This document shows positions 1 through 8,591 of a stretch of DNA of 36,002 nt, in pieces (position 1 is the first letter of the stretch; every line of letters begins with the position of its first letter). Origin of the DNA: an uncultured Pelagibacteraceae bacterium (lineage in GTDB: Bacteria; Pseudomonadota; Alphaproteobacteria; Pelagibacterales; Pelagibacteraceae); contig CACMXM010000008.1 of assembly GCA_902617645.1 (NCBI GenBank), positions 1 through 36,002 on the forward strand, in the 5' to 3' direction. Both the position numbers and the translations under genes were made by a program. Below the pieces are notes generated by a model. That model was not told the origin of the DNA, did not search any database, and saw only the letters and a program-made list of their open reading frames with translations.

Positions 1-1
1 T

Positions 2-2497
2 CAAAAAAATTTAGACAAACTCAGAGTTATTGTCAAAAAAGTAAATGAGTTCGAAATTGAAATTTCAAAGCTTGAAGATAATGAATTTCCAAAGAGAACT
101 TTGCTATTAAAAAATCGACTCAGTAAAGGCGAAAATATAAATGATTTATTGCCTTTAGCTTTTGCTTTAGTGAGAGAGGCATCTAAAAGAACCAGAGGTG
201 AAAGACATTTTGATGTTCAGATTATGGGTGGAATAGTGCTCAATAATGGAAATATTGCAGAAATGAAAACAGGTGAAGGTAAAACTTTGACGATAGTTTT
301 GGCTGCATATTTAAATGCACTAAAAGGTGATGGTGTACATATTGTTACAGTAAATGACTACTTAGCTAAGAGGGACTGCAATGAAATGGGGGTCATCTAT
401 AATTTTTTAGGTCTTACTTCAGGTTATATTAATAATGATCAAAATGATGAGGAGCGAAAAAAAAATTATAACTGTGATGTCACATATGCAACAAATAGTG
501 AACTTGGTTTTGATTACTTAAGAGATAATATGAAATTTTCCAATAGTGAATTTGTTCAAAGAGGTCATAAATATGCCATAGTAGATGAAATTGACTCATG
601 TTTAATTGATGAAGCGAGAACTCCTTTGGTCATTTCTGGAGCTGCTGAGAATAATCAAGGCCAATATATTGCTATTGATAAACTAGTTAAAAGGTTAAGT
701 GAGTCAGACTATGAATTAGATGAAAAAGATAAAAATATATTTTTGACAAACTCAGGAATAACTAATGTAGAAAAAATTTTTGATGAAGCGGGATTATTAA
801 AGAACAATAACTTATACGATCCAAACAATTTGTCCTTAGTGCATTTTGTAAATCAAGCATTGAGGGCTAACCATTTATTTAAGAAAGGAAAAGATTACTT
901 AATCAGAGATGGGGAGCTTAAAATAATAGATGAACTTACTGGTAGGATTTTAGAGGGTAGAAGGTATGGTGATGGCTTACACCAGGCATTGGAAGCAAAA
1001 GAAAAAATTGATATTCAGGTAGAAAATCAAACTTTGGCATCGATTACATATCAAAATTATTTCAAGTTATACCATAAATTGTCTGGTTGTACCGGAACAG
1101 CTATTACTGAAGCTGAGGAATTTCAGGAAATTTATAACCTTGGTGTAACTATTATTCCAACCAATAAAAAAATGATCAGAAAAGATTTTAATGATCAAAT
1201 ATTTAGGACTGAAAATGAAAAAAACCAAGCAATTTTAAAAAAAATACAAGAGTGCTATCAAATCGGACAACCAATGTTGGTGTTTACTTCAAGTGTAAAT
1301 AAATCTGAAATTTACTCACAACTCCTAAAAAAAAATAAGATCCCTCACACAGTTTTAAATGCAAAAAATCATGAGAGAGAAGCTGAAATTATAGCTGATG
1401 CTGGTAAACTTAAATCTGTAATTATAACAACCAGTATATCTGGAAGAGGTGTAGATATTAAATTAGGAGGAAAAAAAGTAAACAATAATCAAGAAGAAAT
1501 AATAAATGAGAAAAATAAGATTAAAACATTGGGTGGTTTGTTTGTTTTAGGAACCGAAAGAATGGAATCAAGAAGAGTAGATAATCAGGCTAGAGGTAGA
1601 TCTGGAAGACAAGGAGACGAGGGAAATTCTATATTTTACGTCAGTTTAGAGGATGATTTAATGAGAATTTTTGGTTCAGATTCAATGACAAGCATGCTTG
1701 AAAAACTAGGTTTAAAAGATGGTGAAAGCATTGATCACCCTTGGATAAATAAGGCATTAGAAAGAGCACAACAAAAAGTTGAATCAAGAAATTTTGATAT
1801 AAGAAAAACTCTACTTAAATTTGACAATGTTCTTAATGATCAAAGACAAGTAATTTTTAATCAAAGAAAAGATATTATAAACTCAAATTCAATTTTTGAT
1901 TATTCAAATAATTTTATGGATGAAACTATCTCTCATTTACTTGAGTACAAAAATAGTAAAGATTTTGAAACTCAAACAAGAGTATTTTTAGGAAAAAGTT
2001 TTAGTGATAATGAAATTAGTGAATTGATTAAACGTGATGATAAAAGTTTTAAAGAAGAGATAAATAAAAAATTTCTAGAAAAAAGGAGTGAAAGAATTGA
2101 TATAATTGGAGAGGAACAATCAACTGAGATAGAAAAAAGAATTTTGTTACAATCTATAGACACAAATTGGAAGCTTCATATCCAATATCTAGAACAACTA
2201 AGGCAAGTAATTGGATTAAGATCTTATGGTCAAAGAGATCCATTGGTTGAGTATAAAAAAGAGGCTTTTGCTCTTTTTGAAAATTTATTAATTAAAATAA
2301 AAAATGATCTAATAAAAATTTTAATTAATTTAACTATTGTTGAAAAAAAAAATGACTACGAAGAAACTAAAAAAACTAACAATATCGTTAATAATCCAAA
2401 ATGTCTTTTGATATTAAATAAAGGTCAAAAAATATCTCGAAACGAAAAATGTGAAGCAACTGGTAAAAAATACAAGAATTGTTGTGGAAGACTTTAA
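2..2497 (+). CDS. secA: SecA preprotein translocase ATPase (5' end outside window)
   Basis: SecA is the cytoplasmic motor that pushes unfolded preproteins through SecYEG using ATP. The frame is open from base 2, so the N-terminus is cut by the window; the apparent TTG at 101 is internal because family-like sequence (KNLDKLRVIVKKVNEFE) precedes it. Visible motifs: the REASKR..RHFDVQ block, Walker A (MKTGEGKT), Walker B/DEAD-like VDEIDS followed by LIDEARTPLVISG, GTAITEAEEF, and the QARGRSGRQGD motif VI block. About 832 residues are visible, so the full protein is slightly shorter than many proteobacterial SecAs. The C-terminal SecB/zinc tail is degenerate: ISRNEKCEATGKKYKNCCG has lost the second cysteine of the usual CxC. 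It converges on accA with a 4-bp gap. Identity is not in doubt. Confidence 0.97.
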   Translation, partial: QKNLDKLRVIVKKVNEFEIEISKLEDNEFPKRTLLLKNRLSKGENINDLLPLAFALVREASKRTRGERHFDVQIMGGIVLNNGNIAEMKTGEGKTLTIVLAAYLNALKGDGVHIVTVNDYLAKRDCNEMGVIYNFLGLTSGYINNDQNDEERKKNYNCDVTYATNSELGFDYLRDNMKFSNSEFVQRGHKYAIVDEIDSCLIDEARTPLVISGAAENNQGQYIAIDKLVKRLSESDYELDEKDKNIFLTNSGITNVEKIFDEAGLLKNNNLYDPNNLSLVHFVNQALRANHLFKKGKDYLIRDGELKIIDELTGRILEGRRYGDGLHQALEAKEKIDIQVENQTLASITYQNYFKLYHKLSGCTGTAITEAEEFQEIYNLGVTIIPTNKKMIRKDFNDQIFRTENEKNQAILKKIQECYQIGQPMLVFTSSVNKSEIYSQLLKKNKIPHTVLNAKNHEREAEIIADAGKLKSVIITTSISGRGVDIKLGGKKVNNNQEEIINEKNKIKTLGGLFVLGTERMESRRVDNQARGRSGRQGDEGNSIFYVSLEDDLMRIFGSDSMTSMLEKLGLKDGESIDHPWINKALERAQQKVESRNFDIRKTLLKFDNVLNDQRQVIFNQRKDIINSNSIFDYSNNFMDETISHLLEYKNSKDFETQTRVFLGKSFSDNEISELIKRDDKSFKEEINKKFLEKRSERIDIIGEEQSTEIEKRILLQSIDTNWKLHIQYLEQLRQVIGLRSYGQRDPLVEYKKEAFALFENLLIKIKNDLIKILINLTIVEKKNDYEETKKTNNIVNNPKCLLILNKGQKISRNEKCEATGKKYKNCCGRL

Positions 2498-2501
2498 AAC
2501 T

Positions 2502-3608
2502 TTAAACTAACAAACCTAATATAGCTAAAAACGATAAAAGAAAAAAAATTAGAATATATTTATTTTTATTAATTCTAACTTTCTGTGCTAGTTTATATAA
2601 AGTATTTGTTTGGAGAGTAAGCTTGTCTTTATTTTTTCCACTTGTGTACAAGCCCTTTGTTCTTCCAATTGACAAAAATTTATTTTTCCTTTTTTCTAAA
2701 ATCTCATCACGATTTAAATCTGCAAATTCAATTAAACTTTTTTCAATTGAGACTTTTACATTTTTTAATATTTTTTCTTTGTCTCTATGTGCTCCACCAG
2801 TTGGCTCTTCAATAATTTCATCTATAATATTTAAATCTAGCAAATCTTTTGAAGAAAGTTTCATTGCAGTTGCTGCTTCTAATGTTTTCTTTGGATCTCT
2901 CCATAAAATTGAAGCACACCCCTCCGGTGAAATAACTGAGTAAATTGCATTTTCTAACATTAAAACTTTACTTGATGAAGCAAGGGCAATTGCTCCGCCT
3001 GATCCACCTTCACCAATTATTATTGATATAGTTGGAACCTTTAATTCCATACAACATTCTATTGATTTCGCAATAGCCTCTGCTTGCCCTCTTTCCTCTG
3101 CGCCTACACCAGGATAGGCTCCAGGAGTATCAATAAAGAGAATAATAGGTAAATTAAATTTATCAGCAAGTTTCATTAATCTCACAGATTTTCTATATCC
3201 CTCTGGTTTCATCATTCCAAAATTTCTTTCTATCCTAGTCTCCAAACTATCTCCTTTTTGTTGACCTATTACCAAAACAGACAAATTTTTAAATTTTGCA
3301 AATCCAGTTATTACTGATTTATCTTCTCCATAATACCTATCGCCACTTAATGGAATAAAATCTGAAAAGATGTTATCAATGAAATATTTTGATTTAGGTC
3401 TATCCTCATGCCTTGCAACCAATGTTTTTTGCCATGGATCAAGATTAGCGTAAATATCCTTGAGTTTAGTATCTATTTCCTCCTGTAGCTTTGAGATTTT
3501 ACTTGTATTAACTTCGGAAAGGCCTTCTTTATTATAAGGATCTTTCAAGTTTTCTAACTCTGCCTCTAGATCTTTAATATTTGTCTCAAAATTTAAGTAA
3601 TTTTTCAT
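2502..3608 (-). CDS. accA: Acetyl-CoA carboxylase carboxyltransferase alpha, with C-terminal membrane tail
   Basis: AccA pairs with AccD to transfer the carboxyl group from biotin to acetyl-CoA, making malonyl-CoA for fatty-acid synthesis. Visible features: an N-terminal coiled-coil-like region (about 1-50), then the crotonase-fold core with RHEDRP, IGQQKG, FGMMKPEGYRK, FIDTPGAYPG and GEGGSGGAIAL, ending at KFLSIGR (about 310-316), where typical AccAs stop. Here about 52 residues follow, closing with a hydrophobic stretch (YILIFFLLSFLAILGLLV) preceded by Lys/Arg, which looks like one membrane segment with a cytoplasmic N-side. Total 368 aa against roughly 315-320 in the family. The partner accD is at about 26 kb on the other strand. 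A short AT-rich spacer separates it from the divergent glcB. Confidence 0.96.
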   Translation of the reverse strand: MKNYLNFETNIKDLEAELENLKDPYNKEGLSEVNTSKISKLQEEIDTKLKDIYANLDPWQKTLVARHEDRPKSKYFIDNIFSDFIPLSGDRYYGEDKSVITGFAKFKNLSVLVIGQQKGDSLETRIERNFGMMKPEGYRKSVRLMKLADKFNLPIILFIDTPGAYPGVGAEERGQAEAIAKSIECCMELKVPTISIIIGEGGSGGAIALASSSKVLMLENAIYSVISPEGCASILWRDPKKTLEAATAMKLSSKDLLDLNIIDEIIEEPTGGAHRDKEKILKNVKVSIEKSLIEFADLNRDEILEKRKNKFLSIGRTKGLYTSGKNKDKLTLQTNTLYKLAQKVRINKNKYILIFFLLSFLAILGLLV

Positions 3609-3689
3609 AATTTAAAATATATTTCTTTATCAATTTTTAATAGTTAATAAAATACTTAAATAAAAAATCTACAAATTTTTAATTTGAAC

Positions 3690-5876
3690 ATGAAAAAACA
3701 AGAAAAATTCGTAAAAATATTTGAATTATCGGTATCAAAAATATTATTTGATTTCGTAAACAATGAAGTTTTGAAGGGTACAAATATTTCTTCAAAGAGA
3801 TTTTGGAATGGATTTAATAAAACAGTTCATCAACTTGCCCCTATAAATAAAAAACTAATTCAAACAAGGCATAAAATGCAAAGATCGATTGATAATTACC
3901 ATCTCACTAGAAAAAATCAAAAATTCAAAAAAAACGAATATAAAAAGTTTTTAAAAAAAATTGGATATTTGAAAAATACCGGTCCCAATTTTAAAATACA
4001 AACAAAAAATGTTGATAATGAAATTTCAAGTATTTGTGGACCACAATTGGTTTGTCCTGTTTCGAATGCAAGATTTTTACTTAATGCTGCAAACGCAAGA
4101 TGGGTAAGTCTATATGATAGCTTGTATGGTGCAGATATAATTCCAGAAACAAGAGGAGCTCTTAAAGGAAATACTTACAACCCAATAAGAGGAAAAGAGG
4201 TCATTTTATACTCGAGAAATCTTTTAGATAAGATAATTCCTTTAAAAAATAAAAGTTGGATGGATTTAAATGAAATACCAAAAATTCTTAATAATAAGCT
4301 TAAATTAGACTTGTTAAATCAAAATCAATTTATTGGATATTCAAAAGTATCAAATAAAATATCTTCCATATTATTCAAAAATAATAATTTGCATATTGAT
4401 ATATTATTTGATCAGACAGGAAAAATGGAGGTTAATAATCCAGAAGGAAACCAAGACCCATTGAAAATTCATGATATTTTTTTAGAATCAGCAATAACAA
4501 CAATCTGTGATCATGAAGATAGCGTAGCGGCAGTAGATGCTGAAGATAAAGTTCATGGCTATAAAAATTGGTTATTATTAATGAAAGGTAAACTCAAATC
4601 ATCATTTATTAAAAATGGCAAAAAAACTTTAAGAAAATTAAATAAAGATAGAAACTATATTTCATCCAAAGGATCTAAGTATAAATTGCACGGAAGATCA
4701 CTCTTATTAAACAGAAATGTAGGTCATCTGATGACTACCCCAAGTATCCTATTAAAAGATGGTTCAGAATGTCCCGAGGGTATATTAGATGCTTTTATTA
4801 CTTCAGCTAGTTGTTTACATGACTTTAAAATAAGAGGAAATTCAAGAGAGAAAGCTATTTATATTGTAAAACCAAAAATGCATGGACCAGAAGAATGTTC
4901 TTTTACAGATTTAATTTTTAAAAATGTGGAAAAAGTTTTAAAGCTTAAAAATAATCAAATTCTTTGTGGAATAATGGATGAAGAAAGACGAACCTCTTTA
5001 AATTTAAAAGAATGTATAAGAGCGTTAAAAAAAAGAGTTTTTTTTATAAATACTGGATTTTTGGATAGGACTGGTGATGAAATTCATACATCTATGGAAT
5101 ATGGACCGATGATATTAAAAGGAGATATGAAAGCTTCAAAATGGATACGGGCATATGAAAACAATAATGTTGATGTTGGATTATCCTGTGGATTTTCCGG
5201 TAAAGCACAGATAGGCAAAGGGATGTGGGCAATGCCCGATCTTCTTAATGACATGATGAAGCAAAAAATTTCTCATCCAGAAGCTGGGGCAAATTGTGCA
5301 TGGGTGCCATCACCAACTGCTGCAGCTATTCATAGTTTGCATTATCATCACGTTGATGTTTTTTCAAAACAAAAAGACATAATGAAAAGAAAAAAAGCGA
5401 AGTTAGATGATTTACTTGAAATCCCTATTAATTCACCAAAAAACAAATGGTCAAAATCCCAAATATCAGAAGAGCTTAAAAATAATACACAAGGTATTTT
5501 AGGCTATGTTGTTAGATGGATTGATCAATCTGTTGGGTGTTCAAAAGTTCCAGATATAAATGGTGTCGGATTGATGGAAGATAGAGCTACTTGTAGGATA
5601 AGCAGCCAGCATATAGCAAACTGGTTGCACCACGGAGTATGTAGCAAAAAACAAGTTTTGGAAATTATGAAAAAAATGGCCAAAATTGTTGATAATCAAA
5701 ATCTTAAAGATAAAAGTATGAAAGGGCAAGATCCATACCAGTCTATGGGAGCAAATTATTATCAATCAATTGCTTTTAAAACTGCATGTGATTTGGTTTT
5801 TCACGGCAAAAGTCAGCCCTCGGGTTACACTGAACCATTGCTTCACTTTAATAGAATAATGAAAAAGTCAATCTGA
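3690..5876 (+). CDS. glcB: Malate synthase G
   Basis: Malate synthase G condenses glyoxylate with acetyl-CoA to give malate (glyoxylate shunt and glyoxylate assimilation). I chose the ATG at 3690 (MKKQEKFVK) over the TTG two codons upstream, giving 728 aa, matching the 720-730 aa G isoform. Diagnostic blocks: CGPQLVCPVSNARFLLNAANARW, the HDHED-like TICDHEDSVAAVDAEDK, IMDEERRTSLNLKECI, NTGFLDRTGDEIHTSME, and MEDRATCRISSQHIANWL, which holds the catalytic Asp. The 3' end overlaps convergent recR by 9 bp. SAR11 malate synthase is reported to be controlled by a glycine riboswitch; the 81-bp leader here shows no such element. No Shine-Dalgarno is evident. Confidence 0.97.
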   Translation: MKKQEKFVKIFELSVSKILFDFVNNEVLKGTNISSKRFWNGFNKTVHQLAPINKKLIQTRHKMQRSIDNYHLTRKNQKFKKNEYKKFLKKIGYLKNTGPNFKIQTKNVDNEISSICGPQLVCPVSNARFLLNAANARWVSLYDSLYGADIIPETRGALKGNTYNPIRGKEVILYSRNLLDKIIPLKNKSWMDLNEIPKILNNKLKLDLLNQNQFIGYSKVSNKISSILFKNNNLHIDILFDQTGKMEVNNPEGNQDPLKIHDIFLESAITTICDHEDSVAAVDAEDKVHGYKNWLLLMKGKLKSSFIKNGKKTLRKLNKDRNYISSKGSKYKLHGRSLLLNRNVGHLMTTPSILLKDGSECPEGILDAFITSASCLHDFKIRGNSREKAIYIVKPKMHGPEECSFTDLIFKNVEKVLKLKNNQILCGIMDEERRTSLNLKECIRALKKRVFFINTGFLDRTGDEIHTSMEYGPMILKGDMKASKWIRAYENNNVDVGLSCGFSGKAQIGKGMWAMPDLLNDMMKQKISHPEAGANCAWVPSPTAAAIHSLHYHHVDVFSKQKDIMKRKKAKLDDLLEIPINSPKNKWSKSQISEELKNNTQGILGYVVRWIDQSVGCSKVPDINGVGLMEDRATCRISSQHIANWLHHGVCSKKQVLEIMKKMAKIVDNQNLKDKSMKGQDPYQSMGANYYQSIAFKTACDLVFHGKSQPSGYTEPLLHFNRIMKKSI

Positions 5877-6485
5877 GTCGACGTCCAATCCAGTTCTATT
5901 TATAAAGGCTGAATGAAGAGTACCATCATCAAGATTTTCGATTTCACCACCAATTGGAAGGCCTTGACCTAATTTTGAAATTTTAACATTAGAATTTTTT
6001 AGACTATCTCTAATGTAGTATGCTGTTGTTTGACCTTCTACTGTCGCGCTTGTTGCCAATATCACTTCTTCAATTTTATCTTTATTTACTCTTTCTTTTA
6101 AAGAATTAATCAATAAATCTTCTTTCCTTTGTCCCACTGATGATATTGTGCCTCCTAAAATATGAAAATATCCTTCAAATATATTTGAACTTTGTATACT
6201 CCATTGATCAGAGATATTTTCAACAACACATATTTTATTGTATTTTTTTTTAACTATTTCACAACTGCTATAGCTACATTCAATTAAATTTGGTTTTAAT
6301 GTTCCACAAATATTACATCGAACTATATTTTTACATACCTCGGTTAAAGCTTTGGCCATTGGCTTAGCGAGTTTATCCCTGTTATTAATTAATTTTAAAA
6401 CAATGCGTTTTGCTGATTTTGGACCAAGCCCAGGAAGCTTTGAAATTATCTTAACTAAATCTTCAATTTCACTAATATTTTGCAT
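5868..6485 (-). CDS. recR: Recombination protein RecR
   Basis: RecR works with RecO (and RecF) to load RecA at gaps. It is 205 aa, normal for the family. Order of parts: helix-hairpin-helix (LVKIISKLPGLGPKSAKRI, about 10-28), a cysteine cluster (CNIC ... ECSYSSC, about 57-75), a Toprim domain (ICVVEN, then ILGGTISSVG), and the conserved VILATSATVEGQTTAYYI block. The second cysteine pair is spaced Cx4C rather than the common Cx2C, and the usual SPLDG of the Toprim region reads SSVGQ. It is the last gene of the ffs-dnaX-ybaB-recR set, 3 bp after ybaB, and its stop overlaps the stop of glcB. Confidence 0.96.
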   Translation of the reverse strand: MQNISEIEDLVKIISKLPGLGPKSAKRIVLKLINNRDKLAKPMAKALTEVCKNIVRCNICGTLKPNLIECSYSSCEIVKKKYNKICVVENISDQWSIQSSNIFEGYFHILGGTISSVGQRKEDLLINSLKERVNKDKIEEVILATSATVEGQTTAYYIRDSLKNSNVKISKLGQGLPIGGEIENLDDGTLHSAFINRTGLDVDSD

Positions 6486-6488
6486 TTC

Positions 6489-6806
6489 TTAAAGAGGCCA
6501 TTTAAAACCTGGTATACCAAAACCACCAGCTGCTTTTGATATCTCTTCAGATGTTTTGGCCTTAAGTTTCTCTTTTGCATTATTATGAGCTGCAGTAATT
6601 AAATCTTCAATAATTGATTTGTCCTCTTTAAGTATTTCAGGAGAAATATAAATTTTTATCATTTCTCCATCTCCATTAAGTGTGACCTTTATCGACCCGG
6701 TGCCAGATGTACCTTCAACAGAAATTTTTTTTATATTCTGTTGGCTTTCTTTCATTTTCTCTTCTAGCTCTTTAGCTTTATCTAATATTTTTGAAAAATC
6801 ATTCAT
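6489..6806 (-). CDS. ybaB: YbaB/EbfC nucleoid-associated protein
   Basis: This small DNA-binding protein family is almost always encoded between dnaX and recR. I chose the ATG at 6806 (MNDFSKILDKAKELEEKM), giving 105 aa, because it matches the family start; an upstream in-frame codon at 6827 would add seven residues inside dnaX. The sequence shows a helical N-terminus, the GTSGTGSIKVTLNGDGE strand region and a C-terminal AAGGFGIPGFKWP tail resembling the family's G(M)-rich ending. Its start overlaps the dnaX stop by 8 bp (ATGAATGA), a sign of translational coupling. Confidence 0.94.
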   Translation of the reverse strand: MNDFSKILDKAKELEEKMKESQQNIKKISVEGTSGTGSIKVTLNGDGEMIKIYISPEILKEDKSIIEDLITAAHNNAKEKLKAKTSEEISKAAGGFGIPGFKWPL

Positions 6807-8445
6807 CTTTTTTAATTTCAATATCAATTAATTCCGCATCAGAAAATGTTTGTAAAATTTTTTTATAAGTTTCTGTTTTTTTTGCATTTTCGAAAAGTTT
6901 ATTTTTAGCATCCTCATCACTTTCCTTTTTTGATTTTTCTCCAGTTTTTTTTGAAAGAGTGATCATCCATCTTTCTTTAGTCCACTCTAATAACTTAGCT
7001 GAAAGAATTTTTATAAAGTCTTTTTCTAATTTTTCGTTAATAGAAATTTCTATTCTACCATGCTCAAAGCTTAACAAATTAACATTATTTTCAAGTTCAT
7101 ATTTTAATTTAACCTCCTTTTTTACATTACATAAATCAATTAAATCACTAAGACTTTTTATTGATATATTCTTAGTTTTAATTTTATTTGTTTCGATATC
7201 ACCAAGACTTTTTTCTTGTACAATACTTTTAATTTGATTTATAGGATCCTGCTTTTTCTGTATTTTGGTTTCTAATTTTTTTTCATCTAATTTAATATGA
7301 ATATCGCTGTGATCTTTAGAATCTTTCATTTTGATAGATTTAATATGAAGCAACCTAATTAAAAACATTTCTATACTTATATTTTGATCAGCAACAATAT
7401 CTAATTCCCCTAAAGTATTAATTGTAAACTGCCAAAATAAAATCAACGTTTCACTATTTAAGTTCATTGCAATTTCTTTAATTGCTTCAAATTCATCATT
7501 GTTTAAATCAAAGTTTTTTGTACTTTCGTTTAGAGAGTTTATATTTTTGAAATAATAAAGAATTTCTAAAAAATCATTTAAAAATATCTTAGGCTCAACT
7601 CCCTGATTATAAATATTTTTATAAGCTTCCAATGTTTTATTTTGATCCCCTTTTAAAATATATTCAAAGATTTTTATTAAATGTGATTTATCAAAATATC
7701 CAAAGATTTTTTGAACATCTGATAATTCTAATCTTTTTTCTTTATCATTCGATAATAAAGCTCTATCTAGTAAAGATAATGAGTCTCTGACTGAGCCCTC
7801 CGAAATTTTTACTATAAGTTTAAGTGCTTCATCAGAAATATTACCGTTTTCTAAGTTACAAATTTTTTTTATATACATTAATAATTCCTCTGATCTAACT
7901 CTTGATAAATCAAATCTTTGGCACCTAGACAGAATAGTTACAGGAATTTTTTTTAGTTCTGTTGTCGCAAAAATAAATTTTAAATATTCAGGTGGTTCCT
8001 CTAAAGTTTTTAAAAGCGCATTAAAGGCTTGTTTACTTAACATATGAACTTCATCAATAATAAATATTTTATATTTTGATGATGTTGGACCATACCTTGA
8101 AAACTCAATTAAGTCTCTAACATCATCGACTCCAGTTTTGCTAGCTGCATCCATTTCTAAAACATCTATATGATTTGATTTTGCAATAGCTTCACAATGA
8201 CAATTTTCACAAGAGTTTTGATTGCCAATATTATCTATTCCATTTTTACAATTTAAAGCCTTTGCGATTAACCTTGCGATTGTTGTTTTGCCTACTCCCC
8301 TTATTCCTGTAAACAAGAATGCATTTGGGATTTTGTCATATTTTATAGAATTATAAATTGTATCACTTACTACTTCTTGACCAATCAGATCACTAAATAG
8401 TTTTGGTCGATACTTTAATGCTAGTACTTTTGAATTTGTGCTCAT
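6799..8445 (-). CDS. dnaX: DNA polymerase III subunits gamma/tau
   Basis: DnaX is the ATPase of the clamp loader. At 548 aa it is a tau-like full form. Visible features: ALKYRPKLFSDLIGQ start, Walker A (GIRGVGKTTIAR, about 47-58), the zinc module (CKNG ... CENCHC), MDAASKTGVDDVR, Walker B (IFIIDEVHML), and sensor/arginine-finger regions TTELKKIPVTILSRCQRFD. Beyond about residue 370 comes the Lys-rich tau linker and a C-terminal domain. It starts 8 bp after the 3' end of the 4.5S RNA gene and overlaps ybaB. An A8 run lies near the 3' end but too late to make a normal gamma product. Confidence 0.97.
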   Translation of the reverse strand: MSTNSKVLALKYRPKLFSDLIGQEVVSDTIYNSIKYDKIPNAFLFTGIRGVGKTTIARLIAKALNCKNGIDNIGNQNSCENCHCEAIAKSNHIDVLEMDAASKTGVDDVRDLIEFSRYGPTSSKYKIFIIDEVHMLSKQAFNALLKTLEEPPEYLKFIFATTELKKIPVTILSRCQRFDLSRVRSEELLMYIKKICNLENGNISDEALKLIVKISEGSVRDSLSLLDRALLSNDKEKRLELSDVQKIFGYFDKSHLIKIFEYILKGDQNKTLEAYKNIYNQGVEPKIFLNDFLEILYYFKNINSLNESTKNFDLNNDEFEAIKEIAMNLNSETLILFWQFTINTLGELDIVADQNISIEMFLIRLLHIKSIKMKDSKDHSDIHIKLDEKKLETKIQKKQDPINQIKSIVQEKSLGDIETNKIKTKNISIKSLSDLIDLCNVKKEVKLKYELENNVNLLSFEHGRIEISINEKLEKDFIKILSAKLLEWTKERWMITLSKKTGEKSKKESDEDAKNKLFENAKKTETYKKILQTFSDAELIDIEIKKDE

Positions 8446-8453
8446 ATTTTATA

Positions 8454-8537
8454 GGAGACTAGAACCTGAAAAACTGTCTTTACGACTGCTTCCGTTAAGA
8501 TCTGATCGGGTTCAAGCAGAATTCACCTCTAGCCTCC
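8454..8537 (-). ncRNA. ffs: Signal recognition particle 4.5S RNA
   Basis: The minus strand contains the SRP helix 8 signature: GATCAGATC, a short loop, then ACGGAAGCAG, corresponding to the GGTCAGG...GGAAGCAG Ffh-binding hairpin. The ends close into a stem, GGAGGCTAG against CTAGTCTCC, with one G-T wobble. That boundary gives 84 nt, shorter than the 114 nt of E. coli and consistent with compact small SRP RNAs. Location just upstream of dnaX is the common alphaproteobacterial arrangement. Exact ends are inferred from the terminal stem. Confidence 0.9.
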
Positions 8538-8543
8538 AAATCT

Positions 8544-8573
8544 ATTATATCAGTAATAAATTTCAATCTTCAA
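8544..8573 (-). promoter_or_regulatory. Promoter for ffs (and probably dnaX-ybaB-recR)
   Basis: On the minus strand TTGAAG (8573-8568) and TATAAT (8549-8544) are separated by 18 bp, and the first base of the ffs stem lies 6 bases after the -10 box. This is a strong sigma70-type match at the position expected for a stable RNA start. Confidence 0.75.
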
Positions 8574-8591
8574 CCACGAATATTATCTAAA

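Noticed and set aside
101-103. TTG as the secA start
   Set aside because: Upstream in-frame sequence is SecA-like and open to the window edge; the gene is truncated, not short.
2623-2943. 106-codon plus-strand frame within accA
   Set aside because: Antisense shadow of AccA; hydrophobic low-complexity product without family features.
6840-6890. A8 run near the 3' end of dnaX as a programmed gamma/tau shift site
   Set aside because: It is some 20 codons from the end of tau, too late to make a gamma subunit, and no stem-loop was seen.
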